Counted from the stretch's first letter, positions 43,881-53,272 are shown. The stretch: 56,356 nucleotides of DNA from Alicyclobacillus suci (GCF_017329615.1 NZ_JAFMTW010000023.1:1-56356), one strand, 5' to 3'. The notes: generated by a model from the letters alone, not told the origin. Numbers and translations are program-made.

Positions 43881-45569
43881 TTAGGCGTGGGCGGGATTGA
43901 CCCAGACGTTCTCCAGTGGATCCATCATCACAGGGTTGATGTAGAAATTGTGAACCCAGGATTGCACCGCGAAATCTTCCATCGGATAATACACCGGCAC
44001 CCATGGCGCATCCTTCATAATCTGCACGGTAGCTTCTTGGAACAACTTTGTCCGCGTTGCATCGTTCATCTCCACTTGCGACTGATTCAACCAACCATCC
44101 ACCTGCGGGTTCGAATAGAGCGTCGAGTTGTCCACGGGCTGCTGTTTGCTGTCAAACAGCGCGTACAGGAAGTCGGATGCATCCGGATATGCCTCCATCC
44201 ACGCTAACCAGAACAGGCCTGTTTTGCCACTTTCGTTCTTAGTCAGGAACGTGCCCCACGTGGTTGCGCTGATTTTTACTTTGATACCAACGTTCGCAAG
44301 CATGCTTTGAACGGCCGTGTCAATGCGCAACTGATCCGAGTCGTTACTAGAGTAGAGAGTTGTCGTAAACCCGTTTGGAAAACCAGCTTCTTTCAGCAGC
44401 TCTTTTGCCTTTGCCGGATTGTACGTGTACTGCACGTCACTCGGCAAGTCTTTCACGTTTCCATCAACACTCGGCGGAAGTGGCTGGTTTGCGATGGTTC
44501 CACGCCCACCTTCGATATCGAGAATCTGCTTCTTGTTAATCGCGTACTCCAGCGCTTGGCGCACCTTTTGGTTGTTGAAGGGGGCAATTTGCACGTTCAT
44601 CCCAAGGTATTGAACACCAGGTTCCGGCGCCTGCACCATGAGCTGTGAGTACTTCGGATTCGATTTGAAGGTCGGGTAAGCCGAGGTGGGAATCCCGTTC
44701 GTATTCCAGCCAAGCCACGCGGTGTTTCCCGCTTCAAAACGCATCGCATCTGCCTGTGAATTCTCACTGACGTTTAAAGTCACCTGGTCGAGATACGGCA
44801 ACCGATTACCAACACTGTCTGTTCGCCAATAATTCGGATTTTTCTTCAAAACAACTTGGCTTTGATTCATCGACGCAAGTTCAAATGGGCCACTCCCCAT
44901 CGCCTTATTTGCGTCAAACGCATCGTTGCCCACCTGCTTGATGTAGGAAGCATCCACAGCCGAAATAAACGGCATGCCCAGGAGTTTCAAGAAGAATGGC
45001 TGCGGCTGCGTCAATGTAATCACCAGCGTGTCCTTGTCCGGTGCACGAACCCCACTAATGCTCGAAGCCTTGCCATCGTAGTACGCCTGCGCACCCTGAA
45101 TGATGTCAAAGTAACTCACGTAGGGGCAGCCAACACGCTTTGTCATGACGCGCTGCAACTCATCGATAAACGACTGGGCGGTGACCGCATCCCCATTCCA
45201 AAACTTTGCGTCGTCGCGCAGATGGAACGTGTATGTCTTGCCATCCTTGCTAATATCCCACGACTTCGCCAACATCGGCTCAACCTTCGTCGCGTCTTTG
45301 TTAAACGTGACCAATTGGTCGTACAACTGTTCCACAACTTCCATCGACTGCGTGTCGTCGGCGCGCGCCGGATCTAAGTCCTTCACCTGCTGGATGGCAT
45401 CCAACGTGATGGATCCGCCCTCGGACGGTTTCCCAGCCGCAGCAGTTGTACTCGCACCACTCGCACTGACCTGATTTGAACTCGCAGCACTCGTGCCACA
45501 TCCAGCAGCCACGGAAGGCACGGCGACCAACGCGGCAATGGCTGTCGCCAACACATATCTCTTCGGCAT
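43881..45569 (-). CDS. Peptide/oligopeptide ABC transporter substrate-binding lipoprotein
   Basis: A 562-residue solute-binding protein of the OppA/DppA family (SBP_bac_5). It starts with a lipoprotein signal: basic MPKRY, a hydrophobic stretch, then the lipobox VAAGC. An Ala/Ser-rich tether follows, then DLDPARADDTQSMEVVEQLY. AKSWDISKDGKTYTFHLRDD and VRQALEYAINKKQIL are typical. The Cys is lipidated and the protein is held on the outer face of the membrane. ATG at 45569 has GGAGG seven bases upstream. No permease or ATPase genes accompany it, so it must work with a transporter encoded elsewhere. The aminopeptidase gene upstream fits peptide use. Confidence 0.92.
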   Translation of the reverse strand: MPKRYVLATAIAALVAVPSVAAGCGTSAASSNQVSASGASTTAAAGKPSEGGSITLDAIQQVKDLDPARADDTQSMEVVEQLYDQLVTFNKDATKVEPMLAKSWDISKDGKTYTFHLRDDAKFWNGDAVTAQSFIDELQRVMTKRVGCPYVSYFDIIQGAQAYYDGKASSISGVRAPDKDTLVITLTQPQPFFLKLLGMPFISAVDASYIKQVGNDAFDANKAMGSGPFELASMNQSQVVLKKNPNYWRTDSVGNRLPYLDQVTLNVSENSQADAMRFEAGNTAWLGWNTNGIPTSAYPTFKSNPKYSQLMVQAPEPGVQYLGMNVQIAPFNNQKVRQALEYAINKKQILDIEGGRGTIANQPLPPSVDGNVKDLPSDVQYTYNPAKAKELLKEAGFPNGFTTTLYSSNDSDQLRIDTAVQSMLANVGIKVKISATTWGTFLTKNESGKTGLFWLAWMEAYPDASDFLYALFDSKQQPVDNSTLYSNPQVDGWLNQSQVEMNDATRTKLFQEATVQIMKDAPWVPVYYPMEDFAVQSWVHNFYINPVMMDPLENVWVNPAHA

Positions 45570-45679
45570 CATGTTTCCTCCAAACTCCATAAACTTTCTG
45601 TCTATATTTGATAAAGCTATCCATCATTTCACGGCGACATTCAATACACATTGCCACATCGACGCGCGCTTTTGAGATG

Positions 45680-46735
45680 TCAAATGAATCGGAATGTGGT
45701 GTCCGATGTGAAATCCTCGATAAAGCGCACAAGTAAATCCTTGGTGTACATAAGATCCTTCAAATCGATGACCTCCACCGGAGAGTGCGCATAACGCGAC
45801 GGAATAGACAACACCCCTGTGGGAACGCCAGCCCGCCCTAGAGACAATTCCCCCGCATCCGTACCAATGCCGCTGAATACCTCGAGCTGATACGGAATGT
45901 CGTGTGTTTTTGCAAGAGATACGAGTTTCTTGCGCACAGCCACGCTCGCAATCAAGCTGAAATCCATCACCTTAATCCCCGGCCCCCGGCCAAGTCCAAG
46001 CGTATCATCCATCATCTCCTCGCCCGTGTCGCTGACCGCCGTCGTGTCAATCGCCAACGCAACGTCCGCCGGCAACTGATGCGCCGCAACACGTGCACCG
46101 CGCAGGCCCACCTCTTCCTGAACGGAGAACACCGCATGTACCGTCCCATTGACCTTCGAAAAATCCAGTTCCTCCAAGGCCTGTATCAGCACCGCACATC
46201 CAGCCCTATCGTCAAATGCCTTCCCAGCAATCCGCGTCTTACCGATAGATTCGAGTTCCGTCGCCCACGAAATCGGATCCCCCACCTGGACACCCAATTC
46301 TTCTACCTCTTGCCGATTGCTCGCCCCAATGTCGATGTAAAGTTTCGCATGACGACGTACCTTGTCAGGATCATCAAACTTGGTCATATGCGCCGATATC
46401 GTACCAATCACCCCTGGCACCACACCGTTCTCCGTCCCAATCCGCACACGTTGCGCAAGCAAGATGCGGTCATCGTGACCACCTAACTTGTCAAAGCGAA
46501 TCAATCCATTTTCCTCAATTTTCTTAACAATGAAACCGACCTCATCCATGTGCGTCGACACCAGCAATGTCGGCCCAGACAACACGCCGTGCTTGGTCGC
46601 GATGACGTTTCCCACGCCATCAACGGTCACTTCATCCGCAACTTTCCCTATCCTCTTGGCAATATAGCGTGCTACTTCATGCTCATGCCCACACGGTCCC
46701 AATAGCCCTGTCAACTCTTGCAGCAATTGTTTCAT
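45680..46735 (-). CDS. M42 family metallo-aminopeptidase
   Basis: A 351-residue dinuclear metal peptidase (glutamyl/leucyl aminopeptidase type). All ligands are visible: VSTHMDEVGF (His), DDRAGCAVLI (bridging Asp), EEVGLRGA (catalytic and metal Glu), AIDTTAVSD (Asp) and RYAHSPVEVI (His). Members are cytoplasmic dodecamers that trim short peptides. ATG has GGGGAGGTTACTGT-like spacing upstream. A good sigma-A promoter lies 130 bases upstream. The peptide-binding lipoprotein gene follows 110 bases downstream in the same direction, suggesting a peptide import and hydrolysis unit. Confidence 0.93.
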   Translation of the reverse strand: MKQLLQELTGLLGPCGHEHEVARYIAKRIGKVADEVTVDGVGNVIATKHGVLSGPTLLVSTHMDEVGFIVKKIEENGLIRFDKLGGHDDRILLAQRVRIGTENGVVPGVIGTISAHMTKFDDPDKVRRHAKLYIDIGASNRQEVEELGVQVGDPISWATELESIGKTRIAGKAFDDRAGCAVLIQALEELDFSKVNGTVHAVFSVQEEVGLRGARVAAHQLPADVALAIDTTAVSDTGEEMMDDTLGLGRGPGIKVMDFSLIASVAVRKKLVSLAKTHDIPYQLEVFSGIGTDAGELSLGRAGVPTGVLSIPSRYAHSPVEVIDLKDLMYTKDLLVRFIEDFTSDTTFRFI

Positions 46736-47121
46736 ACAGTAACCTCCCCGTCGTCGCTTAAAAGTGCCTATCTACGATTCCAAAAATGATTCCGAAAATC
46801 ACCACACCTCCATTTTCGGCAGATAATGCGACTCTGTTCTGCTCAAACCGTTAATGAATTACTCAAATATTACTGAATAATCACTGAATGTCAATAACTT
46901 TGTTCTGAATTGGCAGTCTACATAGAAGAGCTACCGATGTAGCACGCATATCGCACGAATGAGTGGTTCATAGAAACACAAAGGTGGGTGGCTTTCAGAA
47001 AGTAGGGTTTAGAACCGATGAAAGAGGTAAACTTAAAATCTAAATGTACCGCCATCGTTACACTTTGCGTACAGCATGGGTTCGTGTACATGATGTCGTG
47101 CAAAGTGGTGTAAATGCGCAG
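46736..47121. other. Intergenic region between M42 peptidase and Lrp-type regulator
   Basis: A 386-base non-coding stretch. It holds the M42 promoter (46867-46894) in AT-rich DNA; the part at 46918-47103 has a short open frame with no protein-like character. The adjacent Lrp-type regulator probably binds here, but I see no clear operator repeat. Confidence 0.5.
46867..46894 (-). promoter_or_regulatory. Sigma-A promoter of the M42 peptidase gene
   Basis: On the minus strand TTGACA (46889-46894) and TAATAT (46867-46872) are separated by 16 bases, close to consensus for the housekeeping sigma factor. Transcription would start near 46860 and give a leader of about 125 bases before the peptidase start at 46735. 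Confidence 0.75.
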
Positions 47122-47583
47122 CTACCGCACAAAACGGAACTGGTTCTTCAAAATCTTTAACTCCATGATCACGTTGGTCTTCTGCACCCCCGCGATGCCA
47201 TTCAATCGCTTTTGAATAAATTCCCCGAGTTCCTCATGCGAACGACTCATCACTTCCACCATTAGGTGGTATTCCCCAGAGGTCAGTGCGACAAAACGCA
47301 CCTCAGGCATCTCATTCAATGTCTGAATACAAGAATCCAGTTGTTCTGGCGCGATGGCCAATTGAATCGCTGCAATCATCTTCAACCCGACCTTTATCGG
47401 ATTGACCACGCCAACAATTTGCAATACACCGCTACTTCGAAGCTGGGACACCCGCAACCGGACAGTACGTTCCGCTACCCCAATCTGGTCAGCGATTTCA
47501 CGGTACGACATCCGTCCATCTTCCTGAAGGAACTTGATAATCTTCAAATCGACCGCATCAATGCCGTCTAGTCCATCAAACAC
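47122..47583 (-). CDS. Lrp/AsnC family transcriptional regulator
   Basis: A 153-residue feast/famine regulator. The N-terminal HTH has DAVDLKIIKFLQEDGRMSYR, then IADQIGVAERTVRLRVSQL. The C-terminal RAM domain (VRFVALTSGEYHLMVEVMSR) binds amino acids and drives oligomerisation. It is read toward the M42 peptidase and peptide-binding protein genes and, beyond them, the kyn operon. It may tune amino acid and peptide catabolism. The gap to the peptidase and that gene's own promoter argue that it is a separate transcript. Confidence 0.9.
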   Translation of the reverse strand: MFDGLDGIDAVDLKIIKFLQEDGRMSYREIADQIGVAERTVRLRVSQLRSSGVLQIVGVVNPIKVGLKMIAAIQLAIAPEQLDSCIQTLNEMPEVRFVALTSGEYHLMVEVMSRSHEELGEFIQKRLNGIAGVQKTNVIMELKILKNQFRFVR

Positions 47584-47688
47584 GAAATCCCTCCGCAGTG
47601 GTCATAGTGTTTATATTATTCGCACAGAAATATATGTCTGTCTAGACGGGGGATTCGACTCGGCTTGGTCAGATAGGAAACCAATCGC

Positions 47689-47717
47689 AAAAAAGAGCGG
47701 CGCAAACTACGCCGCTC
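47689..47717 (-). terminator. Intrinsic terminator of the polyol operon
   Basis: On the minus strand GAGCGGCG-TAGTTTG-CGCCGCTC is followed by TTTTTT (47689-47694): a perfect eight-base GC stem with a seven-base loop. It lies just after the polyol permease stop and ends the operon that begins near 54480. Confidence 0.92.
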
Positions 47718-47743
47718 GCATAACATCTAATATGAATGTGGGA

Positions 47744-49057
47744 CTATATGTTACCGCTCGTAGAATCCGTTCCGACTTCACCCAGTTGCCTTGAAGTTTT
47801 AGTCGTATTTTGCACTTCAAGAAAATGCGTTAGAACGGCGCTGATAATATACAAAACAGCAAACGTCCAAACAATTCCCTTCAAGCCGAAAGAGTCATTC
47901 AATAGGCCGACGATTGCCGGACCGACAAATGTGCTTAAGCCTGCACCTAGATTCAGGACTGACATCGCAGCACCTTTATGATCCGGCGCAAGGGACGGCA
48001 TAATTGCTGAAAGGGGTACAAATCCTGCCAGTGTAATGCCGAATAGTACAGAGGCGAGGACAGCAACCCAATAGTTGTGGCCGGCAGCGAGGGGTCCGTA
48101 GTAAAAGAAGAGCGATGTGAGGGCACACCCTACACCACCAAACCACTTTACCTGTGTCCGCCAACCAATTTTATCGCCTATCATTCCCCAAATTAAATTG
48201 AATATCATGTTACTGATAGACATATCTCCCCAGATTTGAAGCCACTGCGACGTAGAGAAATGCAGTGTCTGAGTAAAGAAAATTGGGAGAACAACAACAA
48301 ATCCGTACTGAGCTGAAGTATTAATTACGCGAACAATACCACCCATTCCAATGCGTGGATTTTCAAAGACAATTGTAATACCTTTCATTAATCCTCGAAC
48401 ACTATGACTACTCTCGGAGACAGATTTATTGGAAACGCTTTCCCTGCGGTCACCTTTTTCACGAATCAACAAGATGCCCATTAGGCCGCCAACGATGATC
48501 CAAACCAGTGCACTCCATAGCGTTCCCATAAATCCGAATAAGGGAATTGTGAAGCTCGGATAGTACGAGCCAATAAAACCAAGTCCGCCGGCAAAAACTA
48601 ACCAGAACCACCCCATTGCACTACCCAATTTATCTGTTTTAGATACGTAGGAAATCCAAACGATAAAGGAGAAAGAGAACAACGGATATCCGAAACCTCG
48701 TAATCCATACATAATGAGCATCATGGCATAGTTTTTGTGATCTAATCCGAAGTACAAAAATCCAATGTCAAAAACAACCCATATGATGAATCCAAGAATC
48801 ATCGCACGTCTAGGCCCCCACACCTCAGCGAGAACCCCTGACAGCCAAGACGCAATGGCTAGCGTAACGCCATAAATACTAAAAACCATGGCGGACTGAT
48901 TTAAACTAAACCCTAGCTGTACCATGTACTTGGACAAAAAGGCTTGTTCTACGCCATCGCCAACCATAAAGAGAAAAACTGCCACAAAGCCCCAAAATAA
49001 ACTGGTGGGCATTCCTAATATTTCACGCTCTCTCGAGCTTTGTACATGGGTAGACAC
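47744..49057 (-). CDS. MFS polyol permease (RbtT/DalT/CsbX family)
   Basis: A 437-residue carrier with about 12 membrane segments. The start region (LGMPTSLFWGFVAVFLFMVG, then DGVEQAFLSKYMVQLGFS) and MYGLRGFGYPLFSFSFIVWI are characteristic of the ribitol/D-arabinitol permease family (RbtT, DalT, CsbX). It moves a sugar alcohol with protons. It is the last gene of the tetritol-type operon, 63 bases after transaldolase and just before a strong terminator. Substrate inferred from context: erythritol or threitol. Confidence 0.85.
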   Translation of the reverse strand: MSTHVQSSREREILGMPTSLFWGFVAVFLFMVGDGVEQAFLSKYMVQLGFSLNQSAMVFSIYGVTLAIASWLSGVLAEVWGPRRAMILGFIIWVVFDIGFLYFGLDHKNYAMMLIMYGLRGFGYPLFSFSFIVWISYVSKTDKLGSAMGWFWLVFAGGLGFIGSYYPSFTIPLFGFMGTLWSALVWIIVGGLMGILLIREKGDRRESVSNKSVSESSHSVRGLMKGITIVFENPRIGMGGIVRVINTSAQYGFVVVLPIFFTQTLHFSTSQWLQIWGDMSISNMIFNLIWGMIGDKIGWRTQVKWFGGVGCALTSLFFYYGPLAAGHNYWVAVLASVLFGITLAGFVPLSAIMPSLAPDHKGAAMSVLNLGAGLSTFVGPAIVGLLNDSFGLKGIVWTFAVLYIISAVLTHFLEVQNTTKTSRQLGEVGTDSTSGNI

Positions 49058-49120
49058 TAAACATCCCTCTTTTCCTGTTTATTCTGTTGTCCAGTTGGTG
49101 CTTCGATGGAAGCAAAGTCG

Positions 49121-50218
49121 CTATCTATGGCTCACACGTATCGCCCTTTTTCGAATCTGCTCCAATAAGTTCTGATAAGAATCTGTAAATGCTGCAACAC
49201 CCTTCAAAAGCAGATCTGCTGAGAGCTCTTCAAGATGAATACCATGATTCTTCAATTCGGTTACGCATGTTATTGCATCGGATAGTCCAATTTCTACAAG
49301 TGCCTCGTAGTTGTGTTGCTTAGCTGATAAATCTAAAATATGTGGTGGCATGGTATTCACCGAATCCTTGCCAACCAGTGAACGGACGTACATCAAATAA
49401 GGGTATGCCGCATTTTTCGGCCCTGTCGAAGCCCATAATATTCGCTGTACTTTCGCGCCCTGTTGCCGCAGTGGCGCGAAACGTTCACTCACGAAAGTAT
49501 TTTTAAATTGCGCATAGGCCAGTTTAGCATTCGCAATCGCGGCACACCCCAGATACTTCCTATCTAGCCGTTCTTCAATGATAAGCCTATCAACCACATC
49601 ATCTACTCGACTGACAAAAAAACTAGCTACAGATGCAAGCCCTGTTATACTATTGCCATCTTGCAACCGTTGCTCAAGCCCCTCTAGATACGCAAGTAAC
49701 ACCCTGCGATACTGACGCAAACTAAAAATCAATGTGATATTGACGGGCACGCCCAAACGGGTCAATTGTCTCGCTGCATCAATGCCTTCATCTGTCGCGG
49801 GGACTTTAATCATGGCATTCGGGCGCCTCACCGCCGCCCACCTAGAAAGCGCCTCATCGATTGTCGCATGAGCGTCATAAGCCAGTTTCGGTGAAACGCC
49901 GACACTCACGTATCCATCTTGGCCGCCGGACGCATCATACACAGGACGCAGAATATCTGCCGCACTTCGAATATCTTGAGTAAGAAGCTCGCAGTATAAC
50001 TGCTCTGGCTGCAGGCCGCGTTGAAAACCGTCCATAATCGCTTCATCGTAGACTTGAGACTGCGTTACTGCACGTTCAAAAATCACTGGGTTAGATGTCA
50101 CGCCAGTGAAGCCCAATTGAATCAACCCATCCAATTCACCGGATTGAATCAACCCTCTCTCGATGTTGTCATACCAAACGCTTTGGCCTAGTTCTTTGAG
50201 ACGTCTCAGTCCATACAC
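49121..50218 (-). CDS. tal: Transaldolase
   Basis: A 365-residue transaldolase of the longer (cyanobacterial/actinobacterial-like) type. GFTGVTSNPVIFERAV is the N-terminal signature and the Schiff-base Lys is in AMIKVPATDEG, followed by GVPVNITLIFS. It exchanges dihydroxyacetone units between fructose 6-phosphate and erythrose 4-phosphate. GTG at 50218 has AAGGAAG eight bases upstream. In an operon with erythrulose-type kinase and isomerase genes, its job would be to clear erythrose 4-phosphate into sedoheptulose 7-phosphate and glyceraldehyde 3-phosphate. Confidence 0.92.
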   Translation of the reverse strand: MYGLRRLKELGQSVWYDNIERGLIQSGELDGLIQLGFTGVTSNPVIFERAVTQSQVYDEAIMDGFQRGLQPEQLYCELLTQDIRSAADILRPVYDASGGQDGYVSVGVSPKLAYDAHATIDEALSRWAAVRRPNAMIKVPATDEGIDAARQLTRLGVPVNITLIFSLRQYRRVLLAYLEGLEQRLQDGNSITGLASVASFFVSRVDDVVDRLIIEERLDRKYLGCAAIANAKLAYAQFKNTFVSERFAPLRQQGAKVQRILWASTGPKNAAYPYLMYVRSLVGKDSVNTMPPHILDLSAKQHNYEALVEIGLSDAITCVTELKNHGIHLEELSADLLLKGVAAFTDSYQNLLEQIRKRAIRVSHR

Positions 50219-50271
50219 AAGTTCATCTTCCTTATGGAATGGCAGTTATGATTCTTCCAAAATGTCCCTCT

Positions 50272-50910
50272 TTAAGAAACCCTTGTTTTCACCAACATAG
50301 AAACTCCAGCCTGCAACACTACAAACGCCGAGGCTGCCCCTGGGTCTAACCTACCTCGCGATTTTTCGCCGTGGCGACTAGAGCGACCAATATTTGCAAC
50401 CATATCGCGAGTGGACTCCATTCCATCCCGGGCCGCATCCAGTGCTGTGAGCACTTTTTGCTCGAGCGGTCCCGAACGATTTATCGACTCTGCAAATGTC
50501 GTCGCAAATGGGAGCAACGTGTCAATCAGCGTTTTATCTCCGATTTTCGCCTTGCCGCGCTCCTGCATCCCCTCAACCCCGAGCAGAATCATTTGCGCGC
50601 AATCCTCAGGAGAAACAGCGGATTTTCCGGCAGCGTATTTAGCCGCGCGAAGAAGTGCCGTGCCATACAATGGCCCAATCGATGCACCGACAGCCTGAAT
50701 AAACGCTTTAGCACAAACCTTGAGATACTCCCCAATGTCCGTATAGTCCGTTGGGGACACGCTACACGCTGCAGCCCACCCAATGTCCATGCTGATGCCG
50801 TGATCCCCATCGCCAGCAAAACCATCCAGGTCGCACAGCTCATCGCGTTTCTCGTGGATACACTTTGAAATCTCCAAAAACAGTTCGTGCAATTGCTGAG
50901 TCCCAATCAT
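50272..50910 (-). CDS. dhaL: Dihydroxyacetone/erythrulose kinase, DhaL (ADP/ATP-binding) subunit
   Basis: A 212-residue DhaL-type kinase subunit. The Mg-nucleotide site DLDGFAGDGDHGISM has the three conserved Asp. VGASIGPLYGTALLRAA and DPGAASAFVVL near the end are the other family marks. It works with DhaK. No DhaM phosphotransfer gene is present here, so an ATP-dependent reaction is more likely than a PTS-dependent one. ATG at 50910 follows GGAGGGG. In tetritol pathways kinases of this family phosphorylate D- or L-erythrulose. Confidence 0.88.
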   Translation of the reverse strand: MIGTQQLHELFLEISKCIHEKRDELCDLDGFAGDGDHGISMDIGWAAACSVSPTDYTDIGEYLKVCAKAFIQAVGASIGPLYGTALLRAAKYAAGKSAVSPEDCAQMILLGVEGMQERGKAKIGDKTLIDTLLPFATTFAESINRSGPLEQKVLTALDAARDGMESTRDMVANIGRSSRHGEKSRGRLDPGAASAFVVLQAGVSMLVKTRVS

Positions 50911-50933
50911 CGTTTTCCCCTCCGAAGGCGCTC

Positions 50934-51938
50934 TTAGAAATGGAAACAACACGTTTTCCCAGGTGCGTCTATCATGGCCTTTAGCTCTTCATCCAACTTC
51001 ATCATCGTCAAAGAACACCCTGACATTTCCTGAGACGTGATGTATTCTCCGACAAACGAACGGTGAATGCGGATGTTTCTCTTCGCGAGCGCATCCGCCA
51101 TGTTGTCATACAGGATATAAAGTTCAAGCAAGGAAGTCGCTCCTAGTCCATTAACCAAGACCGCCACATCAGAGCCGTCATAATCGAAATCCTCACAGAT
51201 TGCTTCAACGAGACGATTGGCAACTTCTTCAGCTGACATCAACTTCACGCGATGAATGCCAGGTTCGCCATGCACACCCATGCCAATCTCCATCTCATCG
51301 GGCCCAATCGAAAAAATCGGCTTCCCAGTTTGAGGAAGTGAACAAGGTTCCAATGCAATTCCAATCGTTCTCGTCCAGTTATTCGCCTTTTCAGTCGTCG
51401 CGTAGACTTCATCCAACGATGCGCCTGTTCTTGCCTTGGCACCAGCAACTTTGTAAACAAAGACCTCGCCAGCAATCCCTCGCCGTTTGTGCTCTTCACC
51501 TTTCGGAGCAGATGCCACATCATCATGAACCACAAGTTCCTTAACTTGATGACCATCCATCTCAGCTAACTCTGCAGCCATCGAGAAATTCATATTGTCA
51601 CCGGAATAGTTACCGTAGATGAGTAGAACACCATTGCCTTGATCGACTTCCTTGGCGGCTGTCAAAATTGGATAAGGTGAAGGCGAAGCGAAAATATTCC
51701 CTACAGCAACACCATCAGCGAGTCCCTCTCCAACGTAACCAATGAAGGCGGGTTCGTGTCCGGATCCGCCGCCAATGACGATACCGACTTTACCGGGCTC
51801 TAACGTTGTGCGAACAACTGCACGCGGGTCGTCCTCACATCTACGCAGCACATCGCCGTGCATTCGCAGAATACCAACAAGCATATCGTCGATAATTTCA
51901 TCAGGGTGGTTAATAAGTTTTTTGGCCATTTGTTTCAC
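50934..51938 (-). CDS. dhaK: Dihydroxyacetone/erythrulose kinase, DhaK (substrate-binding) subunit
   Basis: A 334-residue DhaK subunit. GGGSGHEPAFIGYVGEGLAD forms the substrate pocket, and the His that holds the keto substrate as a hemiaminal is in MGVHGEPGIH near residue 213. GNYSGDNMNF is also conserved. GTG at 51938 lies six bases after GGAGG; an ATG at 51929 is an alternative start. Either way it overlaps the rpiB end by 20-29 bases. DhaL follows 23 bases downstream. Together with EltD-type and RpiB genes, erythrulose is a better candidate substrate than dihydroxyacetone. Confidence 0.88.
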   Translation of the reverse strand: MKQMAKKLINHPDEIIDDMLVGILRMHGDVLRRCEDDPRAVVRTTLEPGKVGIVIGGGSGHEPAFIGYVGEGLADGVAVGNIFASPSPYPILTAAKEVDQGNGVLLIYGNYSGDNMNFSMAAELAEMDGHQVKELVVHDDVASAPKGEEHKRRGIAGEVFVYKVAGAKARTGASLDEVYATTEKANNWTRTIGIALEPCSLPQTGKPIFSIGPDEMEIGMGVHGEPGIHRVKLMSAEEVANRLVEAICEDFDYDGSDVAVLVNGLGATSLLELYILYDNMADALAKRNIRIHRSFVGEYITSQEMSGCSLTMMKLDEELKAMIDAPGKTCCFHF

Positions 51939-52383
51939 CTAATTCCTCCGACTCGTAGTGTGCAATCTTGTCGACCTTCCGTGCCGAGTTGCCACCTTGG
52001 AACTCACTCGTCATCCACACACTGACAATGCTTTTAGCAAGCTCCGGACCAATGACTCGAGATCCAAATGTGAGAATCTGTGCATTGTTACTCTTTCTGG
52101 CCCGTTCAGCGGAATATGTGTCGTGACAAACAGCAGCACGCACGCCCTTTACTTTATTTGCCGTGATGGCAACACCAAGACCCGTACCACAAATGAGAAT
52201 CGCGCGTTCAAAACGGCCTTTTTGAACCTCTTTGGCAACTTTGTACGCCACATCCGGGTAATCGACGTTATCGCAATCACTACATCCAAAGTCCACAGGA
52301 TTATGTCCCAACGACTTCAAATGCTCCTCGATGATTTCTTTTAATTCAATGGCAGCGTCATCGCAACCAATTGCAATGTCCAT
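51910..52383 (-). CDS. rpiB: RpiB/LacAB family sugar-phosphate isomerase
   Basis: A 157-residue isomerase. The N-terminal IAIGCDDAAIELKEIIEEHL and the active-site ILICGTGLGVAITANKVKG with its catalytic Cys are typical, and HDTYSAERARKSNNAQIL carries the conserved His and Arg. Family members interconvert ribose and ribulose 5-phosphate, allose and allulose 6-phosphate, or erythrose and erythrulose 4-phosphate (DerI/EryI). In this operon the four-carbon isomerase role fits best. ATG at 52383 follows AAAGGGGAG. Confidence 0.88.
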   Translation of the reverse strand: MDIAIGCDDAAIELKEIIEEHLKSLGHNPVDFGCSDCDNVDYPDVAYKVAKEVQKGRFERAILICGTGLGVAITANKVKGVRAAVCHDTYSAERARKSNNAQILTFGSRVIGPELAKSIVSVWMTSEFQGGNSARKVDKIAHYESEELGETNGQKTY

Positions 52384-52444
52384 GATGTTCTCCCCTTTCT
52401 CTACTAACGACTCATACGGTGAACCCGAACAAGCCATCCTAGCT

Positions 52445-53239
52445 TTATATCAACGTATAACCACCATCGACGCTCAGTACAGCACCTGTCACGTACGACG
52501 AAGCCTCAGAGGCCAGAAATAGTGCCAGTCCGTTCAGTTCCTGCGGCAATCCCAGGCGGCGCATCGGAATCATGTCGAGAAGCGAATAATATTTGCCTCC
52601 CGGTTCAAAATCCAATCCCGTCATATCCGTCTTCATATAACCTGGCGCAATCGCGTTTACTCGAATGCCGTACTCAGCCCACTCCACCGCGCAGGATTTC
52701 GTAAACATCGCGACAGCGGCTTTCGACGTGTTATAGGCTGCTTGCTCCATTGGAACATTGACAATGATGCCCGACATGGATGCCATATTGATGATAGACC
52801 CTCGCATCTTGCGCTCAATCATCGCCCGTGCAGCATGCTTCGAAACGAGAAACACACCTGTTAAGTTGACGCCTATCGTCCGATTCCAGGCGTCAAGTGT
52901 CATCTCCTCGATCCCGACGCGATCAACAATTCCAGCATTATTCACGACAATATCGATAGACCCGAAAGTCTGCACAGCATCGGCGACCACTTGTTCAACT
53001 TGCGCCTCTTGCGTGACGTCCAGTCCAACACCAATACACTGCGTTTCTCCTGAGGCCAGCTTCTGAAGTTCTGCTGCCGTCTGTTTCACCTGCTCTGTAT
53101 TTACGTCTCCAAGTACGACATTGCAGCCATGCTGGACAAATGTTTCCGCGTAACTTCGTCCAAGCCCCCGCGCACCGCCAGTAATGAGAACCGTTTTACC
53201 CGCCACGTTAAAATCTGTTGCCTGCACTTCCTTACGCAA
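52445..53239 (-). CDS. Short-chain dehydrogenase/reductase (polyol type)
   Basis: A 264-residue classical SDR. The cofactor motif is ITGGARGLGRSYAETF, an Asp in VVLGDVN points to NAD, NNAGIVD is present, and the catalytic Ser and Tyr-x3-Lys are in MASMSG and YNTSKAA. TTG at 53239 is preferred, eight bases after AAGGGG; the GTG at 53248 abuts that site. It lies 33 bases after the zinc dehydrogenase gene. In the Mycobacterium smegmatis tetritol system D-threitol dehydrogenase is an SDR, so this could oxidise D-threitol to D-erythrulose. That assignment is by context only. Confidence 0.87.
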   Translation of the reverse strand: MRKEVQATDFNVAGKTVLITGGARGLGRSYAETFVQHGCNVVLGDVNTEQVKQTAAELQKLASGETQCIGVGLDVTQEAQVEQVVADAVQTFGSIDIVVNNAGIVDRVGIEEMTLDAWNRTIGVNLTGVFLVSKHAARAMIERKMRGSIINMASMSGIIVNVPMEQAAYNTSKAAVAMFTKSCAVEWAEYGIRVNAIAPGYMKTDMTGLDFEPGGKYYSLLDMIPMRRLGLPQELNGLALFLASEASSYVTGAVLSVDGGYTLI

Positions 53240-53272
53240 TGAGCCCACCCCTTCACGCGAATTCGTCAGTGG

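Noticed and set aside
46918..47103. Small minus-strand protein between the M42 and Lrp genes
   Set aside because: Sixty-one codons with many Cys and His, no ribosome site and no protein-like pattern; it reads as chance.
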